From Tuctoria greenei (Eukaryota; Streptophyta; Magnoliopsida; Poales; Poaceae): a stretch of DNA of 64,000 nt. Below are positions 32,376 to 44,139 of this stretch, one piece after another (within the stretch, counting starts at the first letter, position 1; each line of letters starts with the position of its first letter). The translations under genes were made by a program, and so were the position numbers. The notes beneath the pieces are model-generated. The model searched no databases. It was given only the letters and a program-made list of their open reading frames with translations, and had not been told where the DNA came from. The stretch covers positions 6,841,644 to 6,905,643 of the forward strand of contig JAYESD010000007.1 in the NCBI GenBank assembly GCA_036927565.1, read 5' to 3'.

Positions 32376-33662
32376 TCAGTGAGGCTCGGTGAAGACCGGA
32401 GCCTTGTGTTCCGGCTTCTGCTCACTGGGGCCCCCAGGGTTTGATGGAGAGGGAGTCCATTCTGCCACGAAATCCGCCAATGCTTGACTCTTGATTGCTT
32501 GCCTTGGAATGAATTCGAGATTGAATTTGGCCAATTCCGCTGCCCACTTTGCAATATTCCCAGTTGAATTGGGATTATACAAGATTGCTCGAAGTGGGTA
32601 AGAAGTCACCACTGAAATCTTGTGAGCTTGGAAGTAATGGCGAAGCTTCCTGGAGGCGATAAGAACTGCATAGAGTAGCTTATGCACCTCTAGGTATCGA
32701 GTCTTGGCGTCATGAAGTACTTCACTGATGAAGTACACTGGGCGCTGGACGGTCCGGACCCTCCCGGAGGGGCCTAGAGCTTCCTCTTCATTGACTCGGA
32801 TCCTCCCGGAGGGACCTTTTTTAGGGACCTCCGGGTCCTTGCTGGAGGGACCCGGAGCTTCTTCAGAAGCGACTTGGACCCTCCCTGAGGGGTATGGGTC
32901 TTCTAAAGTAACTTCTTGTGGACTCAAGTCTAGGAACTGGGACCCAGACTCGCTTTCAGGAACCTCCGGACCCTCCCGGATGGGTCTGGATTCTTGAGTA
33001 TGGGTTAGTTCTAGTCTCTCCGCAACCAGGACCATACTGACGACTTCGTCAGCTGTTGAAATGTAAAGCAGCAAAGGCTCACCAGGGTTCGGAGCTACCA
33101 GAGTTGGTAGGGTGGTGAGGAACTGTTTTAGCTCCTGGAACGCCTTTTCTGCTTCTTCAGACCATTGGAATGGTCCGGACTTCCTCAATAACTTGAAGAA
33201 GGGAAGTGCCCGTTCCGCCAATTTTGAAATGAACCGGCTGAGGGCTGCTAGACATTCAGTCAGCTTTTGGACATCCTTGATGCGGGCTGGTGGCCGCATG
33301 TCTTCAATGGCTTTGATCTTCGCCGGATTAGCTTCTATGCCCCGGTGATTTACCAGGAAACCAAGAAGTTTTCCGTAGCTAACCCCGAAGACACACTTGT
33401 GTGGGTTTAGCTTTGTGCGGGTGGCCCGCATCTTGTCGAAGACAGCCTGTAAGGTGTCAAGGAGTGACTCCTTGTTCTTGACCTTGACCACAATGTCATC
33501 GACGTACACTTCCACTATGTCTCTAATGAGTTCTTCAAAAGTTTTGTACATAGCTCGTACAAAGGTTGAAGCTGCATTCTTGAGACCAAATGGCATGGCT
33601 GTATAATAGTACAATCCATCTACTGTGATGAAAGAGGTATGCTCTTCATCTTCCCTAGACAT
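32376..33662 (-). pseudogene. Tat reverse transcriptase (C-terminal part) and first RNase H
   Basis: A 428-codon frame starts after the Tat motif YSGYHQIRMSRED. It contains TAMPFGLKNAASTF, the catalytic YVDDIVV and the thumb (LGFLVNHRGIEANPAK). It then enters RNase H (QRPVYFISEVLHDAKTRY, LRHYFQAHKI, LADFVAEW). An unusual insertion of about 75 residues rich in GPSGRV units sits between ADEVVSMVLVAE and VQRPVYF. A stop near 33708 and frameshifts near 33820-33860 separate it from the reverse transcriptase N-terminus. Confidence 0.88.
32750..33000 (-). repeat. Coding minisatellite inside the Tat RNase H
   Basis: Five degenerate units centred on the palindrome-like CCCTCCCGGAGGG (one as CCCTCCCTGAGGGG), spaced about 45-65 bases, add about 75 in-frame residues to the RNase H entry. 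In other Tat proteins the same place is, to my knowledge, a short linker. Confidence 0.6.
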
Positions 33663-33708
33663 TCTGATTTGATGATACCCAGAATATGCGTCTAGGAAAC
33701 ACAGTAAT

Positions 33709-34081
33709 TAACACCCGGAGGTGGAATCCACTATCTGATCTATTCTAGGTAGTGGGAATGGATCTCTTGGACATGCCTTATTTAGTGTTGTGTAGTCAAT
33801 ACACATCTGAAGCTTCCCGTCGGCCTTGGGCACAACGACTGGTTTGCCAACCATTTTGGATGGAAGACTTCTCGGATGAATCCAGCTTCGAGCAACTTCT
33901 TCACATCTTGTCGAATGAAGTTTTGCCGCTCCACGAATTGCTTCTGAGGCTTCTGATGCACGAGCCGGGCGTCAGGGTAGATCTTCAGATTGTGCTCAAT
34001 CACTTCCCTGGGGATCCCAGGCATTTGTGACGGTTGCCAGGCAAACACGTCAACATTAGCCCGGAGGAAAGCGATGAGCAC
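33709..34081 (-). pseudogene. Tat reverse transcriptase, N-terminal part
   Basis: The recognisable start is VDVFAWQPSQMPGIPREVIEHNL and FVERQNFIRQDVKKLLEAGFIREVFHPKW. The continuation (PVVVPKADGKLQMCIDYTTLNKACP, in parts) is in a different frame. A TAA near 33706-33708 follows before the FLDAYSGYHQIRM motif. At least one frameshift and one nonsense codon disable it. Confidence 0.8.
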
Positions 34082-34094
34082 GAGTTCCTATTTG

Positions 34095-34900
34095 TCATTC
34101 AGTCCCCCCGATATACGGGTGGTCTGAGCGGCATCGGAACCGATTTGGATGACTTACGGGAATGTCGGTGTCGCCGCTTGGCTGCACACAAGGTGTAGAA
34201 GTCGAGCCTCGCTGACGAATGCTCAGGGGTTTTGGAGCTTGCTCCTGTCTGGAGTCCTCCTCTTGCGCCGTAGTAAGCGCATGAAGTTCTTCCAGAGCGG
34301 TTACTCCGGCGGTGCGATCTCCGCAGATACAGAGAACGCCTACTGGTGTTGGCATCTTTAACACCAGGTAGTCATAATGAGCAGCTGCCATGAATTTGTA
34401 CAAGGCAGGACTGCCCAAGATGGCGTTGAAAGGTAAGTTGATCTGAGCAACGTCAAAGACCAACTTCTCAGTGCGATACTTCTCCCGGGTCCCGAAGGTA
34501 ACGGGGAGAGTAATAGCACCGAGTGGGGTAATGGCTCCCGGACCTACTCTGGAGAAAGGTCAGGAGGGATGAAGATCCGAAGGTTGGAGCTGAAGCTTGG
34601 TAAAAGCTTTGAAGCTTATGAGATTCAGCCCCGAACCTCCGTCTACCATAACATGGTGGAGCTGAATGTTATTGATGGTAGGAGATACCATCAAAGGTTA
34701 CTGGCCTGCTCCAACCATGCTTCAAGGGCAGTCCGAAGCATCAAAAGTGACGGTCGTGTCCATCCACTTCCGATGAGGCTCCGCCCTGGCTGTAGGAGCT
34801 ACAGCGGCCATGTCCCGACGCATTGTCTTGAGGACACGACGGGAGGTGATGTCCCATGATCCACCAAAAATGGTGTTCATGGTCTTCCGACGCTCGTTGT
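34095..34900 (-). pseudogene. Tat protease region
   Basis: A DGGSG active-site-like motif is read at about 34630-34645 (MVDGGSGLNL), the form I expect in Tat proteases instead of DSG/DTG. The region continues to INLPFNAILGSPALYKFMA and the LKMPTPVGVLCICGD block at 34463-34200. Frame changes occur between the two parts. Aspartic protease would release Gag and Pol; this copy is broken. Confidence 0.65.
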
Positions 34901-35021
34901 CACAGACGTCAGAATCATCATCGACGGAGGTGTATACGGCCTTCGGGACCTTTTTGGGATCCTGAAAACCTAACTCCTCTTCAGCCCGAGCTTCGTCAAC
35001 TTTTTGTTTTCCATCCCTCTG

Positions 35022-36496
35022 TCAGAAAGGAACTTCTTCCCGGTGCTTGCTGTAGCGCTCGGCAAGGTTTTGGACCTCCCGACAGTCTTCCAAACTGTGG
35101 TTGTCCGTCTTATGAATTGGACACCACACCTTGGGTTTGCCACCGTCTTCAGAAGATGGTCGAGGTCGCTTCTCGGGGTGTGGCCCCCGGCCACCCGGAG
35201 CTGCAGCAGCTGCAGCATTAGATGCGCCGGCCGACGGCTTCTTCTTGCCATTGGTCTTTTTCTTCTTCTTGCCACTCCCGAAGGTAGTGGCTTCTCTTTT
35301 GGAGGATTTTTTGTGATCCTCTGGAGGTGGTTTGGAGTGCATTTCACGGCCCTCCGCAGCTCTGGCACATTTGTCAGCCAAGCTGAAGAGTTCCGTGACA
35401 CTGGTGATCTCTTTGATCGCCAGTTTCTCCAACATCTTCTTATCCCGTACATCCTGTCTAAATGCCACAATGACAGAAGCGCTAGAGATAGAAGGGATAG
35501 TGTTTCATACCTGAGAGAATCTCTGTATGAATGATTGCAGGGATTCTCCCCCCTTTTGCACGACTGAAAAAAGGTCTAGTTTGGTGCCTGGTCGGGTGTA
35601 TGAACTCCCGAAGTTGGCGGTGAACTGCCGGCACAACTCCTCCCAACTATTGATGGAGTTGGGTGGAAGGCTCATAAACCAGGGCCGGGCGGTCCCAGTT
35701 AAAGCCACTGGAAAATAATTGGCCATTACGGCCTCATTTCCTCCAGCTGCCAGGATACCAGTGGAGAAAGAAATTCGACGGGATTAACGGTCCCGTCAAA
35801 CTTCTCCGACAGGTGAGGCCTGAATTTCTGTGGCCACCTGACCATACGCAGATGCATGGCCAGGGCTGAACAGCCTCCTCCTACTCCTTCAGGAGCAGGA
35901 ATGTCCTGAGCTTCTCATCTTTCACGAGCACGATCGATATGGACTCGGCCATCTTGTTGACGGTATCGGCGATCAAGCTCCGCCCGGAGGTCATGAGTTG
36001 AAAGCCTTGATACCGTGTGAGTGTGTCGTGCCACGGAGGGCAACGACGTCACTTGTTGTGACGCAGCACGTCTCTTGTTGTTGGAAACGTGCAAACCAAG
36101 TCTGCCAGAGAAGGTCCGTCGCTGCGACGGGGCCCGTCCTGAAGGAGGAGGACCCTGATTACTGATGCGGTCGGCTGCTGCTGCAACCAAGTGTTCCACA
36201 TCGGCCCTCCACTGCTCCATTGCATCCAGGGATGCATCCGGAGGTGGTGGGCGCTGAAGGAGAGCACGTGCTGCATGGAGTGCGTGTTTCGGGTTGTCAT
36301 GGTTCGCTGATGCAGTGATTGATGCCGGTGCACCATTGCGCTGCCCAGCTTGATTTGTTGGTGGAGGCGGCGGTGGTGGAAGTGTGACTCCTGCTGGAAC
36401 TGAGGTTCCTACTGGTTGCTGCATATTGGAGGGATTGCCCCCAGCAGCTTGAACAGCAGGATGACCATTGGATGATCCAGCAGCTGAGTTCACCAT
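35022..36496 (-). pseudogene. Tat gag
   Basis: It starts MVNSAAGSSNGHPAV with a proline-rich and glutamine-rich N-terminus. The Gag core (ARPWFMSLPPNSINSWEELCRQF and SLQSFIQRF) is at 35505-35726. A knuckle-like C-terminal part (CPIHKTDNHSLEDCREV) follows a lysine-rich run at 35022-35468. Stops at 35915-35917 and near 35505, and further frame changes, split it into three frames. Gag of this type builds the particle. Its ATG lies about 25 bases from the primer site. Confidence 0.8.
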
Positions 36497-36518
36497 TCTT
36501 GAAATCTCAGGCGCCCCT

Positions 36519-36532
36519 ACCTAGTGCGCCAA
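36519..36532 (-). other. Tat primer-binding region
   Basis: Next to the LTR edge at 36534 the minus strand reads TGGCGCACTAGG. TGGCGC starts are common in primer sites of the Tat group. I cannot name the tRNA with confidence. Confidence 0.5.
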
Positions 36533-36533
36533 C

Positions 36534-37410
36534 TGTCGGTGGTTTTGATCCGGCAGATCTCCCGACACTACTAAAGTGTTTGAAGAGTTTGAAGTTCGGT
36601 GTGGGCGCGCGGAGATTCAAGAAGGTGAAATGTAAATGATACAGGAGACACGAAGATTTACGTGGTTCGGGCCACCTGAGTGTAATACCCTACTCCACGG
36701 GGTGTGTTGGTGTGGTATTGGATGTATGAACTCAACTCAGGTGATGTGAGTTGAGAGTGCGCGATCCGATCAGAGTAGGTCAGATCCGTCCTCCCTATGT
36801 ATCATCGGCCTGTCCTTTTATAATATAAGGACAGGCCGTTACAAGTTGGCCTGGCCCGACATGTCGCCCCGGCGGTTACTAATATTGATACACATTTGAT
36901 GCGCTTAATTACCCTTTATGACCGAGTTACGGGCTTTGACAGCACTGTTACTGGTAATTAAGGTCGTCCGATCATGTGTCATTAACATAGTATTAATGAC
37001 ACTTAATCGGTTCTTGAAGTCCTTGATTCCCCTTTGAAGATCCAGAGCCGTTATGGAGTCTTCCGGAGGTTTGAGGCTGAAGATCTGACGGTTGGACACG
37101 TGGCAGCTCCGGAGCATACTGTGGGGAACAGATAGGTCCGGTGCCACCACACACGTGTCAGTTCCGGAGCTTCCCTCGGTCTGGGGTTAGGTCCGGGGGT
37201 GCCGTTATGGTACATAGCCCGAAGCTTCCCCCTTGTGGGCGATAGCTCCGGTTTGATGGTACACGTGGCGATCCTGGGACTAACCATGTTGGGGAAGCGG
37301 GTCCGGTTATGTCTGACATGTGGGCCTCCGAAGGTCTTCAAATCAAGTAGATGACATTTTCTTGAGATCTTTGCAATCTCAAGGGGTATACGGTACCCAG
37401 GGTACCGACA
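36534..37410 (-). repeat. Tat 5' LTR (877 bp)
   Basis: It begins TGTCGGTGG and ends GGTACCGACA, so the termini form a 7-base inverted repeat (TGTCGGT/ACCGACA). It lies directly before the gag start in transcription order. Its partner 3' LTR is absent from the window, so the boundary at 37410 is from the termini and not from a pair. Candidate outer duplication bases are GTCAC (37411-37415), but the other copy is deleted. Confidence 0.75.
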
Positions 37411-38737
37411 GTCACTATTCTGGATCAAAAGCTAGAGCTATCTAAACTTAACAGATGAACTGACTGTTGTTCAAAAGCAGCCCTGCAGTTCACTGTTTTG
37501 AGCTCAAAATTTGAATTGCCTCCAATTCGAATCAAGAGAAACTTTAAATAACAAAACTGTAGATCTGCTTCTACCCTTTTCAGATATATATAACAATAAG
37601 GCAGAAGATTTCTCTACAGTGATTTATTGCAAAAATACAGAGACTGGTACAATGGTAGGGTTATCTGGAGTAGTTTAAGCATACCCCAAATTTCAACAGA
37701 TTATCAAGCTTTTCTGCCTTAATGGTCAACAGAAAAGTTGTAGAGGCCTTCGAGAACTTTTCATCCATATAGCATACCCCTATGTTCATTCCTAACTAAG
37801 CAAGATTACAATCTGGCAAAGTTGAGCAAACTTTGGCCAGAAAATCAAGAATCTTGGTGCTAACCCAATGTCGAATTGAAACTCATTTTGTGGAGTCCAA
37901 ACCTACCAGCAACTGATAGTCAGACTTTCCAAAATATAATGCATCGATTTTTGTCGTTTGGGGATGGTCAAATATCAAAGTTGATACCGACGGTACTACG
38001 TGCCTCACCAAAAAAAATTCTAACCAATATTTCCGGATACGTTTATAGGTGGCCCTCGTATCGTTCACTCGCAAACATGTGCTACATGGGTTGCTATTGT
38101 AGTCAATGCTGTAGAAGACAAACAATCCCCTTTCACACCTTCACACCTCAAGGGCAGTACGGGGAAACACGACAGGCAGTCACAATAATATATATGAAAG
38201 TAATGCATATGACTCTTGTGTGAGTCGCCCTCGAGCGATGTCATGTCTCGAGGTACATAGCTGTAATATGTATGTACAGCAAAGACTCCCGCACGAACCG
38301 GCTTATACACGCTCGGGCATACATGTTTTGCATGCTCCCATAGAACATGAATGGTTCTAGAGATGCATACTATCGGGTTATACACCACCTGACGGGGGCT
38401 CCCACTAACTTTGAAGCATGCTGGAGTACCGCGTGTCATAGGTTCTCAGAAACATAGAAAGCTTCAGAGACTCCTATTAACATTTCCGTGCCAAGTCACG
38501 GAAAATTTCCATGCTACCTCTCGCATGGTGAGCTTATCGCAATTGATCCGCTTACGATGGCGTACCTTACCTCTTACCTGACGCCGGAGCGTCATTACAG
38601 AATGTATAACATATAAGTTAGTTTACCACCTTTATATCTTATACTAATAGTACTCCTTATAAGGGCATATACTATTTCCTCACTCAAATCCTAATTTTTG
38701 AAAATATGCTCTTTTCAGGTACATTGTTCCCAATGAT
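37411..38737 (-). other. Gypsy-1 5' leader fragment
   Basis: Between the Tat LTR and the Gypsy-1 primer site. No Gag domain is visible on either strand. Short frames here, such as 38065-38439, have no recognisable content. It is read as the element's untranslated leader, cut by Tat, with gag lost in the later deletion. Confidence 0.5.
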
Positions 38738-38749
38738 GCTCTGATACCA
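38738..38749 (-). other. Gypsy-1 primer-binding site
   Basis: On the minus strand this is TGGTATCAGAGC, a perfect initiator tRNA-Met complement, immediately inside the LTR edge. Confidence 0.85.
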
Positions 38750-41700
38750 TGTCTGTGGGGACCGGAATCCCGACCTCCAAGGATATCATTGGGTGGTGTC
38801 GTGCGATGCGACACCCAACAGTATACAAGAAAAGGGTGAGAACAATTTACAATATCAAGTCTTTATTGAAAAGCACAGCGAAAGTTTTAAAATACTAATG
38901 AAAAGAAAGAGAACTATACATCATAGCTACGCTCTCAGCACTAGCTACGCAAAAGCAAATTCATCCATGCCTTGGATACTTCGCACTAGCAACACACAAC
39001 TCACGGCGACATGTAGGGTTCCCACTCGGCTGTAAACACTGGAGGGGGTGCAGCCTTGTCATCAAACCTGTCATCGGTCGTATAATACGCAAAAACTTGT
39101 TAACTGCAAACGTGAGCATAAGGCTCAGCAAGACTAACCCGTCTCACTAGATATATGCAAGGGTGAATGCTAAGCATAGGTAAGGTAAGCATAAAGGACT
39201 CGCCTACAAGTGGATCCTTATAGTCATGTTTTAACTAGAACATGACATTCTTCAGGCACGGCACATCATAGACTCCACAATCAAACAAGAAACGTTTTGC
39301 CGATGATATAACGTGCACAAAGCACATAATGCTTTTACAGGTAAAGTATGGGGAAACTGTAAACTTTTAATTGTACTATTTCTAAGCCAAACAAGGTTGT
39401 CCAAGCAATTTGTAATCCCATATATCATATTCTCCTGACTTCTTCAGTATTTACTACGTCACAGCGCAGTGAACAAGTGGTACTCTATTACCGCGAGGGA
39501 CGGTGATTGCAATCAGGATACGCCCGGAACAACACGACACATACGCACTTTCAGAAATGTCAGCGAGTACTTACAGCAGTACCTACATAACACCTCAGTA
39601 CTAGTTGTATATGGCCACCTTTCACTAAACACTTGAATGTCGAACCGGTCGATCCGTCATGAGCAGGAGGTCACTGCATGGGGCGTACTCTGACGTGCCC
39701 ACCAGCTAATTTACACCTTGCTGCCCTCAACCCACGTCTATAAAACGGAACAGAATGCCTTGACAAACTAGTATCAAGCTACATCAGTTTACTGGAGCCC
39801 ATTCCTCTAGTATGTCGCCGGTACAATTCAAGCTTGTCCAACAAGGCCGCACACAAAACGGTCCTCAATCGACACAAGCAGGGCTACGCACGTGAGACCA
39901 CGTCTCGATGCATCCTACCCACTGCTCGGTCTCAATTTCATATTCATAAACCATTTTTTAATTCCAGATCCTCTCGTGTGATAAAATTCCTATCTCGCGA
40001 GTAGATTTCAACTACTCGACTTCTACCGAATTTCCTATGAGCATAAGCATAGCAGTGTCTACTCAACGGACCGTAGACCTAACCAAGACTCCATAGGATT
40101 CGTGGGCCATGCAAGTGGATGTCAAACACCTTAAACGTAATGCGCAATCATAAGGTGAAATAAAAACTGCAAAACACTGTCGGGGCTTGCCTGAATGCGG
40201 GTCTGAGCCTATGTTAGCTTCTGGCAGCTGGACCTCCAAAGCTTCCAGCTGCTCCTCGATTTCAGCTACTACACGATATGCATATACTAGGTATGCATGA
40301 CTTTGAAAATAATTAATATGCTTGAGGTGGTGTGAATATCCTAGGATGAAAATAAGATAATTATCTTAATTAGCTTTGGGATTTTTATGGCAGATACTAG
40401 TGACTATAGAGAATACTCTTGCAAAGAACAGGAGATGATCAAGAAAGTTTGTTGCTCTTAACAATTATGGTAAGCAATAACCTTCTCTAAATTTTGGTTG
40501 AAATTTTGGAGACCTATCATGGCTACCAGGGGTTGTATCATGTAGAGGGGGTCTCACTGGTTCTATAGAAATTTGTTTCACTATTTCTAAGCTTCCTACA
40601 GGGAGAAATCGATTTTTCAAGTTTGGGTAAATTTCTGGAAATTGATTTTCCATTTTCTCAATTTATAACTACATAGAGATTTGGAATATTGATCAACCCA
40701 GTATTTTAAGTCCAAAGAACTTGAAATTTTACTGGATATCAAGTGTATTAACAATAGTTTTCTGACAAAAATTCGGAATTTTCTAATTAACAGAACTATA
40801 GGAATGAATTCTTTAAGCATTTTGCTTATCTGAATTATAGAGAAATTTATATGGATTTTCATACAAATCCAAGTGCACCACTGGACAGTATTCTTCATGC
40901 TGGTTCTAACAAAATTTATTTGGGAATTTTTGGATAATTCTACTGGAAGTTATGGATTTTCCAAGTTTGGATTGAATTTGGATTTATTTTCCTACTGGAA
41001 ATTTCAAATAAAGGGGTCGGTCCCACTTCATTTGAATCGGGCCAATCATAACTGAGCCACACCGGGAGCCACGGAGTTAACCTGCGCAGCCACACTGGAT
41101 CCGCGTTCACAGCTGATCCCATGTGAGAGGGCGTCGTTGACAGGTGGGACCCGCACCCTTCGTCTACCTCCCGACGCGGCGGCGTCTCTCGTCGGAACCG
41201 CGGCGGTGCTTCGCCAGACCTAGTTGCGTCGACCTCCTTCCGGCCTTGCCTTGACCGCTCAACCATAAAATCGACCGTGCAAGCCGATAGTGGTATCCAA
41301 TCAAGTCGGCGATGGCTAGAGACGGCGGTGCGACGGTGACGGCGGAGCTAGGGTTTCGGCGTTCGTCGGAAACGCTCAAAAATGGCGTAATAGGCTCGGG
41401 AAAAAGTCGGGAATGTTCCTGGGAGCATCAGGATGATGATTTGGGAGTTAGAATGGGTGACATTGCTGACAAAGCTGAGTTCGACGGTGAAGTACGGTTT
41501 TTCAACCGGCGGCCGCGAAATCTCAAAACCTAAGGTGATTGGTTGATAACTTTTAGGGTCCTTGGGCAGAGAGCTTTGTTAGGACATACAGAAGCTATTT
41601 GCTAACCAGATTAAAGGATGATTGCAAGAATGAAACGAATTTAAGCTCGAAGCCTTGCTGTTCTATTGAGAAATTGTTCGGTTATCGAATAAGAACTCGA

Positions 41701-42979
41701 GCTACACTTCATGTCATAGGCTTAGATTCTGTGATCATAAACTAGAGAGGATTGCAAACCTTTTTGCTTAAAGGATCGAGGCTGGAGACGGCCTAGAAAC
41801 GGAGCTCGACGGTGAGACAGTGAAGGTTCTCGGCGGCTTCCTCGACGGTGACCGGAAAACTTCAAAATATCCCAAGCAGAAGCTATGTCACGATCAATAA
41901 CCAAATAGAATACGTAGAGGAGGTTGTGACAAGCCTTTTATCTACTTATAGCTCGGGGAGAAATGGATTCAATCGTCGGCGAAAACTCGATCGAACAGAG
42001 GCGGCACGAATGGCGCAAACCGAGGTGGAGTTCAACGACGACGGCCAAGGGGGGTTATTTATAGGGACGGGTGAATGAGGGGAGTGTGCCACGGCGCAAG
42101 CAAGCAGGCAGCTCGGTGGTTGCATGCCGCGTCGTGGTGTCGCGCGCTGCTGGCGTCGATCGACGGGGAGAGCTGGATACAGAGCACCCCATGGGTTGCA
42201 CTCGAGTGGGTTAGACTGACAGTGGGCCCACCTCCTCTTATCCTCTTCCCCTCTTTGCAACTTTAATTCTCCTACCAAACTTGATCCAAAAATTCTAGAT
42301 TTTTGTGGGGAGGCTCAAATAAATATCTGGAATTTGATTCTGCAATTGGATTTCGAATTGGAGCAAGTTTCATTTTAATTTGAAATTGGATGAAATTTAA
42401 TAGTGTCACTGAATTAAATAGCAACTGAGTTCCAAAAATTGTGAAACTTTGAGGATAAGTCAAGCAAGTCATGCTGACCATGATGGTGTGTTCAAATCTT
42501 GATGTTCAGTAAGGTTGAACAGAATTCAAAATTTGAATTCATAATATGGTCTGAATTTGCTAAGCGTCTCAAATAAAATAGCAAATGGAGTTCAAAATTT
42601 ATGAAACTTTGCAGGAAGTCTATTTGGAATTTTAGGAAGCCATGGAAAAATTTATGGCCTCATATTTGAATATTTTTGACAGGGTCAAATGTACAGTAGC
42701 ATATTCAATTTCTAATTAATTTGAATATATATTGGGTACTGCATATTAATTTGACCCAACATTCTCCATTCAAATAATTCCAAACTTTGAATAGAGGTCA
42801 AAAGAATTTATCTAAGATTATTGGTGAAGTACATTCCTCATGTTAATAAAATTTAAGCATGAGTGGAAGAAAAGATTTGATGAGATCAAGCTCATAAGCA
42901 TAGCTATAATTGATCTCCATTAGAGTTGATAACCAACTTACAACTGAACCTTATATAAAGGAAAATGTGAGATTTTACA
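38750..42979 (-). repeat. Gypsy-1 5' LTR (about 4.2 kb)
   Basis: Starts TGTCTGTGGGG directly after the primer site and ends GATTTTACA at 42979, where similarity to 1-2833 also ends. The last 2.8 kb align to the 3' LTR copy; the first 1.4 kb have their partner outside the window. A minus-strand TATA box lies at 42056-42064. The outer flank TAACA (42980-42984) is the possible duplication, with the other copy unseen. Confidence 0.8.
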
Positions 42980-43244
42980 TAACACAGTATACCAATGCAT
43001 TTTTTGTCAATGTTTTGCTGGTCCTTTCCTACCACCTTATAATTGCATTCTAGGTGTTGACACCTTTTTGCACTGTTACAAATGAGCATACAACGCCTTG
43101 CCAAGTAGAAGAAACCAACCTGACCACTTTCTGTCCGAGGGGTGGAAGTGCAAAATACTTTTTACACTTAAACCCTGGCGGAAAGTTTGCCCACTGGCCG
43201 GGCAAACTATTTAGAAAAAAACAATTCGCCCCTGATGAGATGTA
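42980..43244. other. Host flank upstream of MITE
   Basis: Non-coding sequence between Gypsy-1 and the first MITE. A frame at 43054-43278 has no known domain and its end overlaps the MITE, so I do not call it a gene. Confidence 0.4.
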
Positions 43245-43324
43245 CTCCCTCCATCCTAAAAAGTTTGTCGCTTTGTAGTTCATTTTTGAACTACAAAGCG
43301 ACAAACTTTCCGGGACGGAGGGAG
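43245..43324. mobile_element. Stowaway-like MITE (80 bp hairpin)
   Basis: Flanked by TA (43243-43244 and 43325-43326). The termini CTCCCTCCATCC and GGACGGAGGGAG match the Stowaway consensus. The element is almost wholly one inverted repeat (AAGTTTGTCGCTTTGTAGTTC on the left and its complement on the right), so it would fold into a long hairpin. Confidence 0.88.
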
Positions 43325-43386
43325 TACCTATTTTTTCATTTTTTGGATTCGGTACCCATTTTGTAAAAAAAACAAAAAAAAGTATA

Positions 43387-43485
43387 CTCTCTTCTTATCT
43401 ATTTAATTAATGTTTCTTAAAAAAATGAACTGCAAGTGAACTAACCACAGATGTCCAAACATCAAACCAAAAAATAAAGAGGGAG
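43387..43485. mobile_element. Degenerate Stowaway-like MITE
   Basis: TA at 43385-43386 and 43486-43487 flanks termini CTCTCTTCTTAT and ATAAAGAGGGAG, which are imperfect inverted repeats of Stowaway type. The inside is AT-rich with no gene. Confidence 0.55.
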
Positions 43486-43525
43486 TACTATTTTAGAAAA
43501 ACAATGTGTGCCCCTTTTTCTGTAG

Positions 43526-43575
43526 TGGGCCTAACAAGGGGATGAATACATGGCCACTCTATTGGGCCGGCCCAA
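43526..43575 (+). promoter_or_regulatory. Site II (TGGGCC/GGCCCA) promoter elements of NDUFB10
   Basis: TGGGCC at 43526-43531 and the palindrome TTGGGCCGGCCCAA at 43562-43575 lie 150-210 bases before the ATG. Site II motifs, bound by TCP factors, are enriched in promoters of plant nuclear genes for mitochondrial oxidative phosphorylation. That fits the gene downstream. No clear TATA box is seen between them and the ATG. Confidence 0.7.
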
Positions 43576-43731
43576 CTAATATCAGCCCGTAGGCCTGCTT
43601 GGGTTAGATGGATCCAATCAGCCTCGTCGTCTACCACCCGATCGAGGCTGGCACACCAATCCCCAACCTAACGCAACCGAAGGAGAAGGAACCTCGGCGG
43701 CGGCGGCGGCGAGAGGGAGACGCCGTCGAAG

Positions 43732-44139
43732 ATGGTGCGGAAGGCGAAGGTTGAGTTCGACGAGCGTCCTCCGGATGATTTCGACCCGAAGAACCCGTAT
43801 GGGGACCCCGTGGCGATGCTAGAGTACCGGGAGCACCTGGTGCGGGAGAAGTGGATCCAGATCGAGACCGCCAAGATCATCCGCGAGCGCCTCCGCTGGT
43901 GCTACCGGATCGAGGGCGTCAACCACCACCAGAAGTGCCGCCACCTCGTCGACCAGTACCTCGAGGCCACCCGCGGCGTCGGGTGGGGCAAGGACGCCCG
44001 CCCGCCCGAGTTCCACGGTTCGAGCCGCGCGCATCTGTTCCTTTCGTTGATCCGAGTATTTTTTTCGTTTACTGATTGATAACCCCGCTTGTTTCTTCTC
44101 TGGTGCGCAGAGCCAAAGAAGGTGATCGAAGCGGAGTAG
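43732..44139 (+). CDS. NDUFB10: NADH dehydrogenase 1 beta subcomplex subunit 10 (complex I PDSW subunit), two exons
   Basis: Exon 1 is 43732-44017; exon 2 is 44111-44139 (TAG). The intron, 44018-44110, starts GTTCGAG and ends GTGCGCAG. Joined, it encodes 104 residues, close to the usual plant length. Family landmarks are FDPKNPYGDPVAM near residue 17, EHLVREKWIQIE, RWCYRIEGVNHHQKCRHLV (conserved Cys pair) and TRGVGWGKD before the end. It is an accessory subunit in the inner-membrane arm of mitochondrial complex I. The ATG follows a GC-rich leader (GGCGGCGGCGG). Exon 1 read through gives an artificial longer end. It is the only recognisable host gene here and looks intact. Confidence 0.93.

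Larger units (their letters stand above)
14222..37410 (-). mobile_element. Tat-lineage Gypsy element, split by Copia-B, 3' LTR deleted
   Basis: Two segments, 14222-16986 and 28947-37410, form one minus-strand element. In order they hold 5' LTR (36534-37410), gag, protease, reverse transcriptase, RNase H, a second archaeal-type RNase H and integrase. A long gene on the opposite strand lies between pol and the lost 3' LTR. Dual RNase H and an antisense ORF are the marks of the Tat group. The right flank continues in the Gypsy-1 leader, so Tat inserted there. All coding parts carry stops or frameshifts. Confidence 0.85.

Noticed and set aside
37411..38737. Possible separate unknown transposon between Tat and the Gypsy-1 LTR
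   Set aside because: It ends precisely at a Gypsy-1 primer-binding site and has no terminal repeats of its own, so a leader fragment is the simpler reading.
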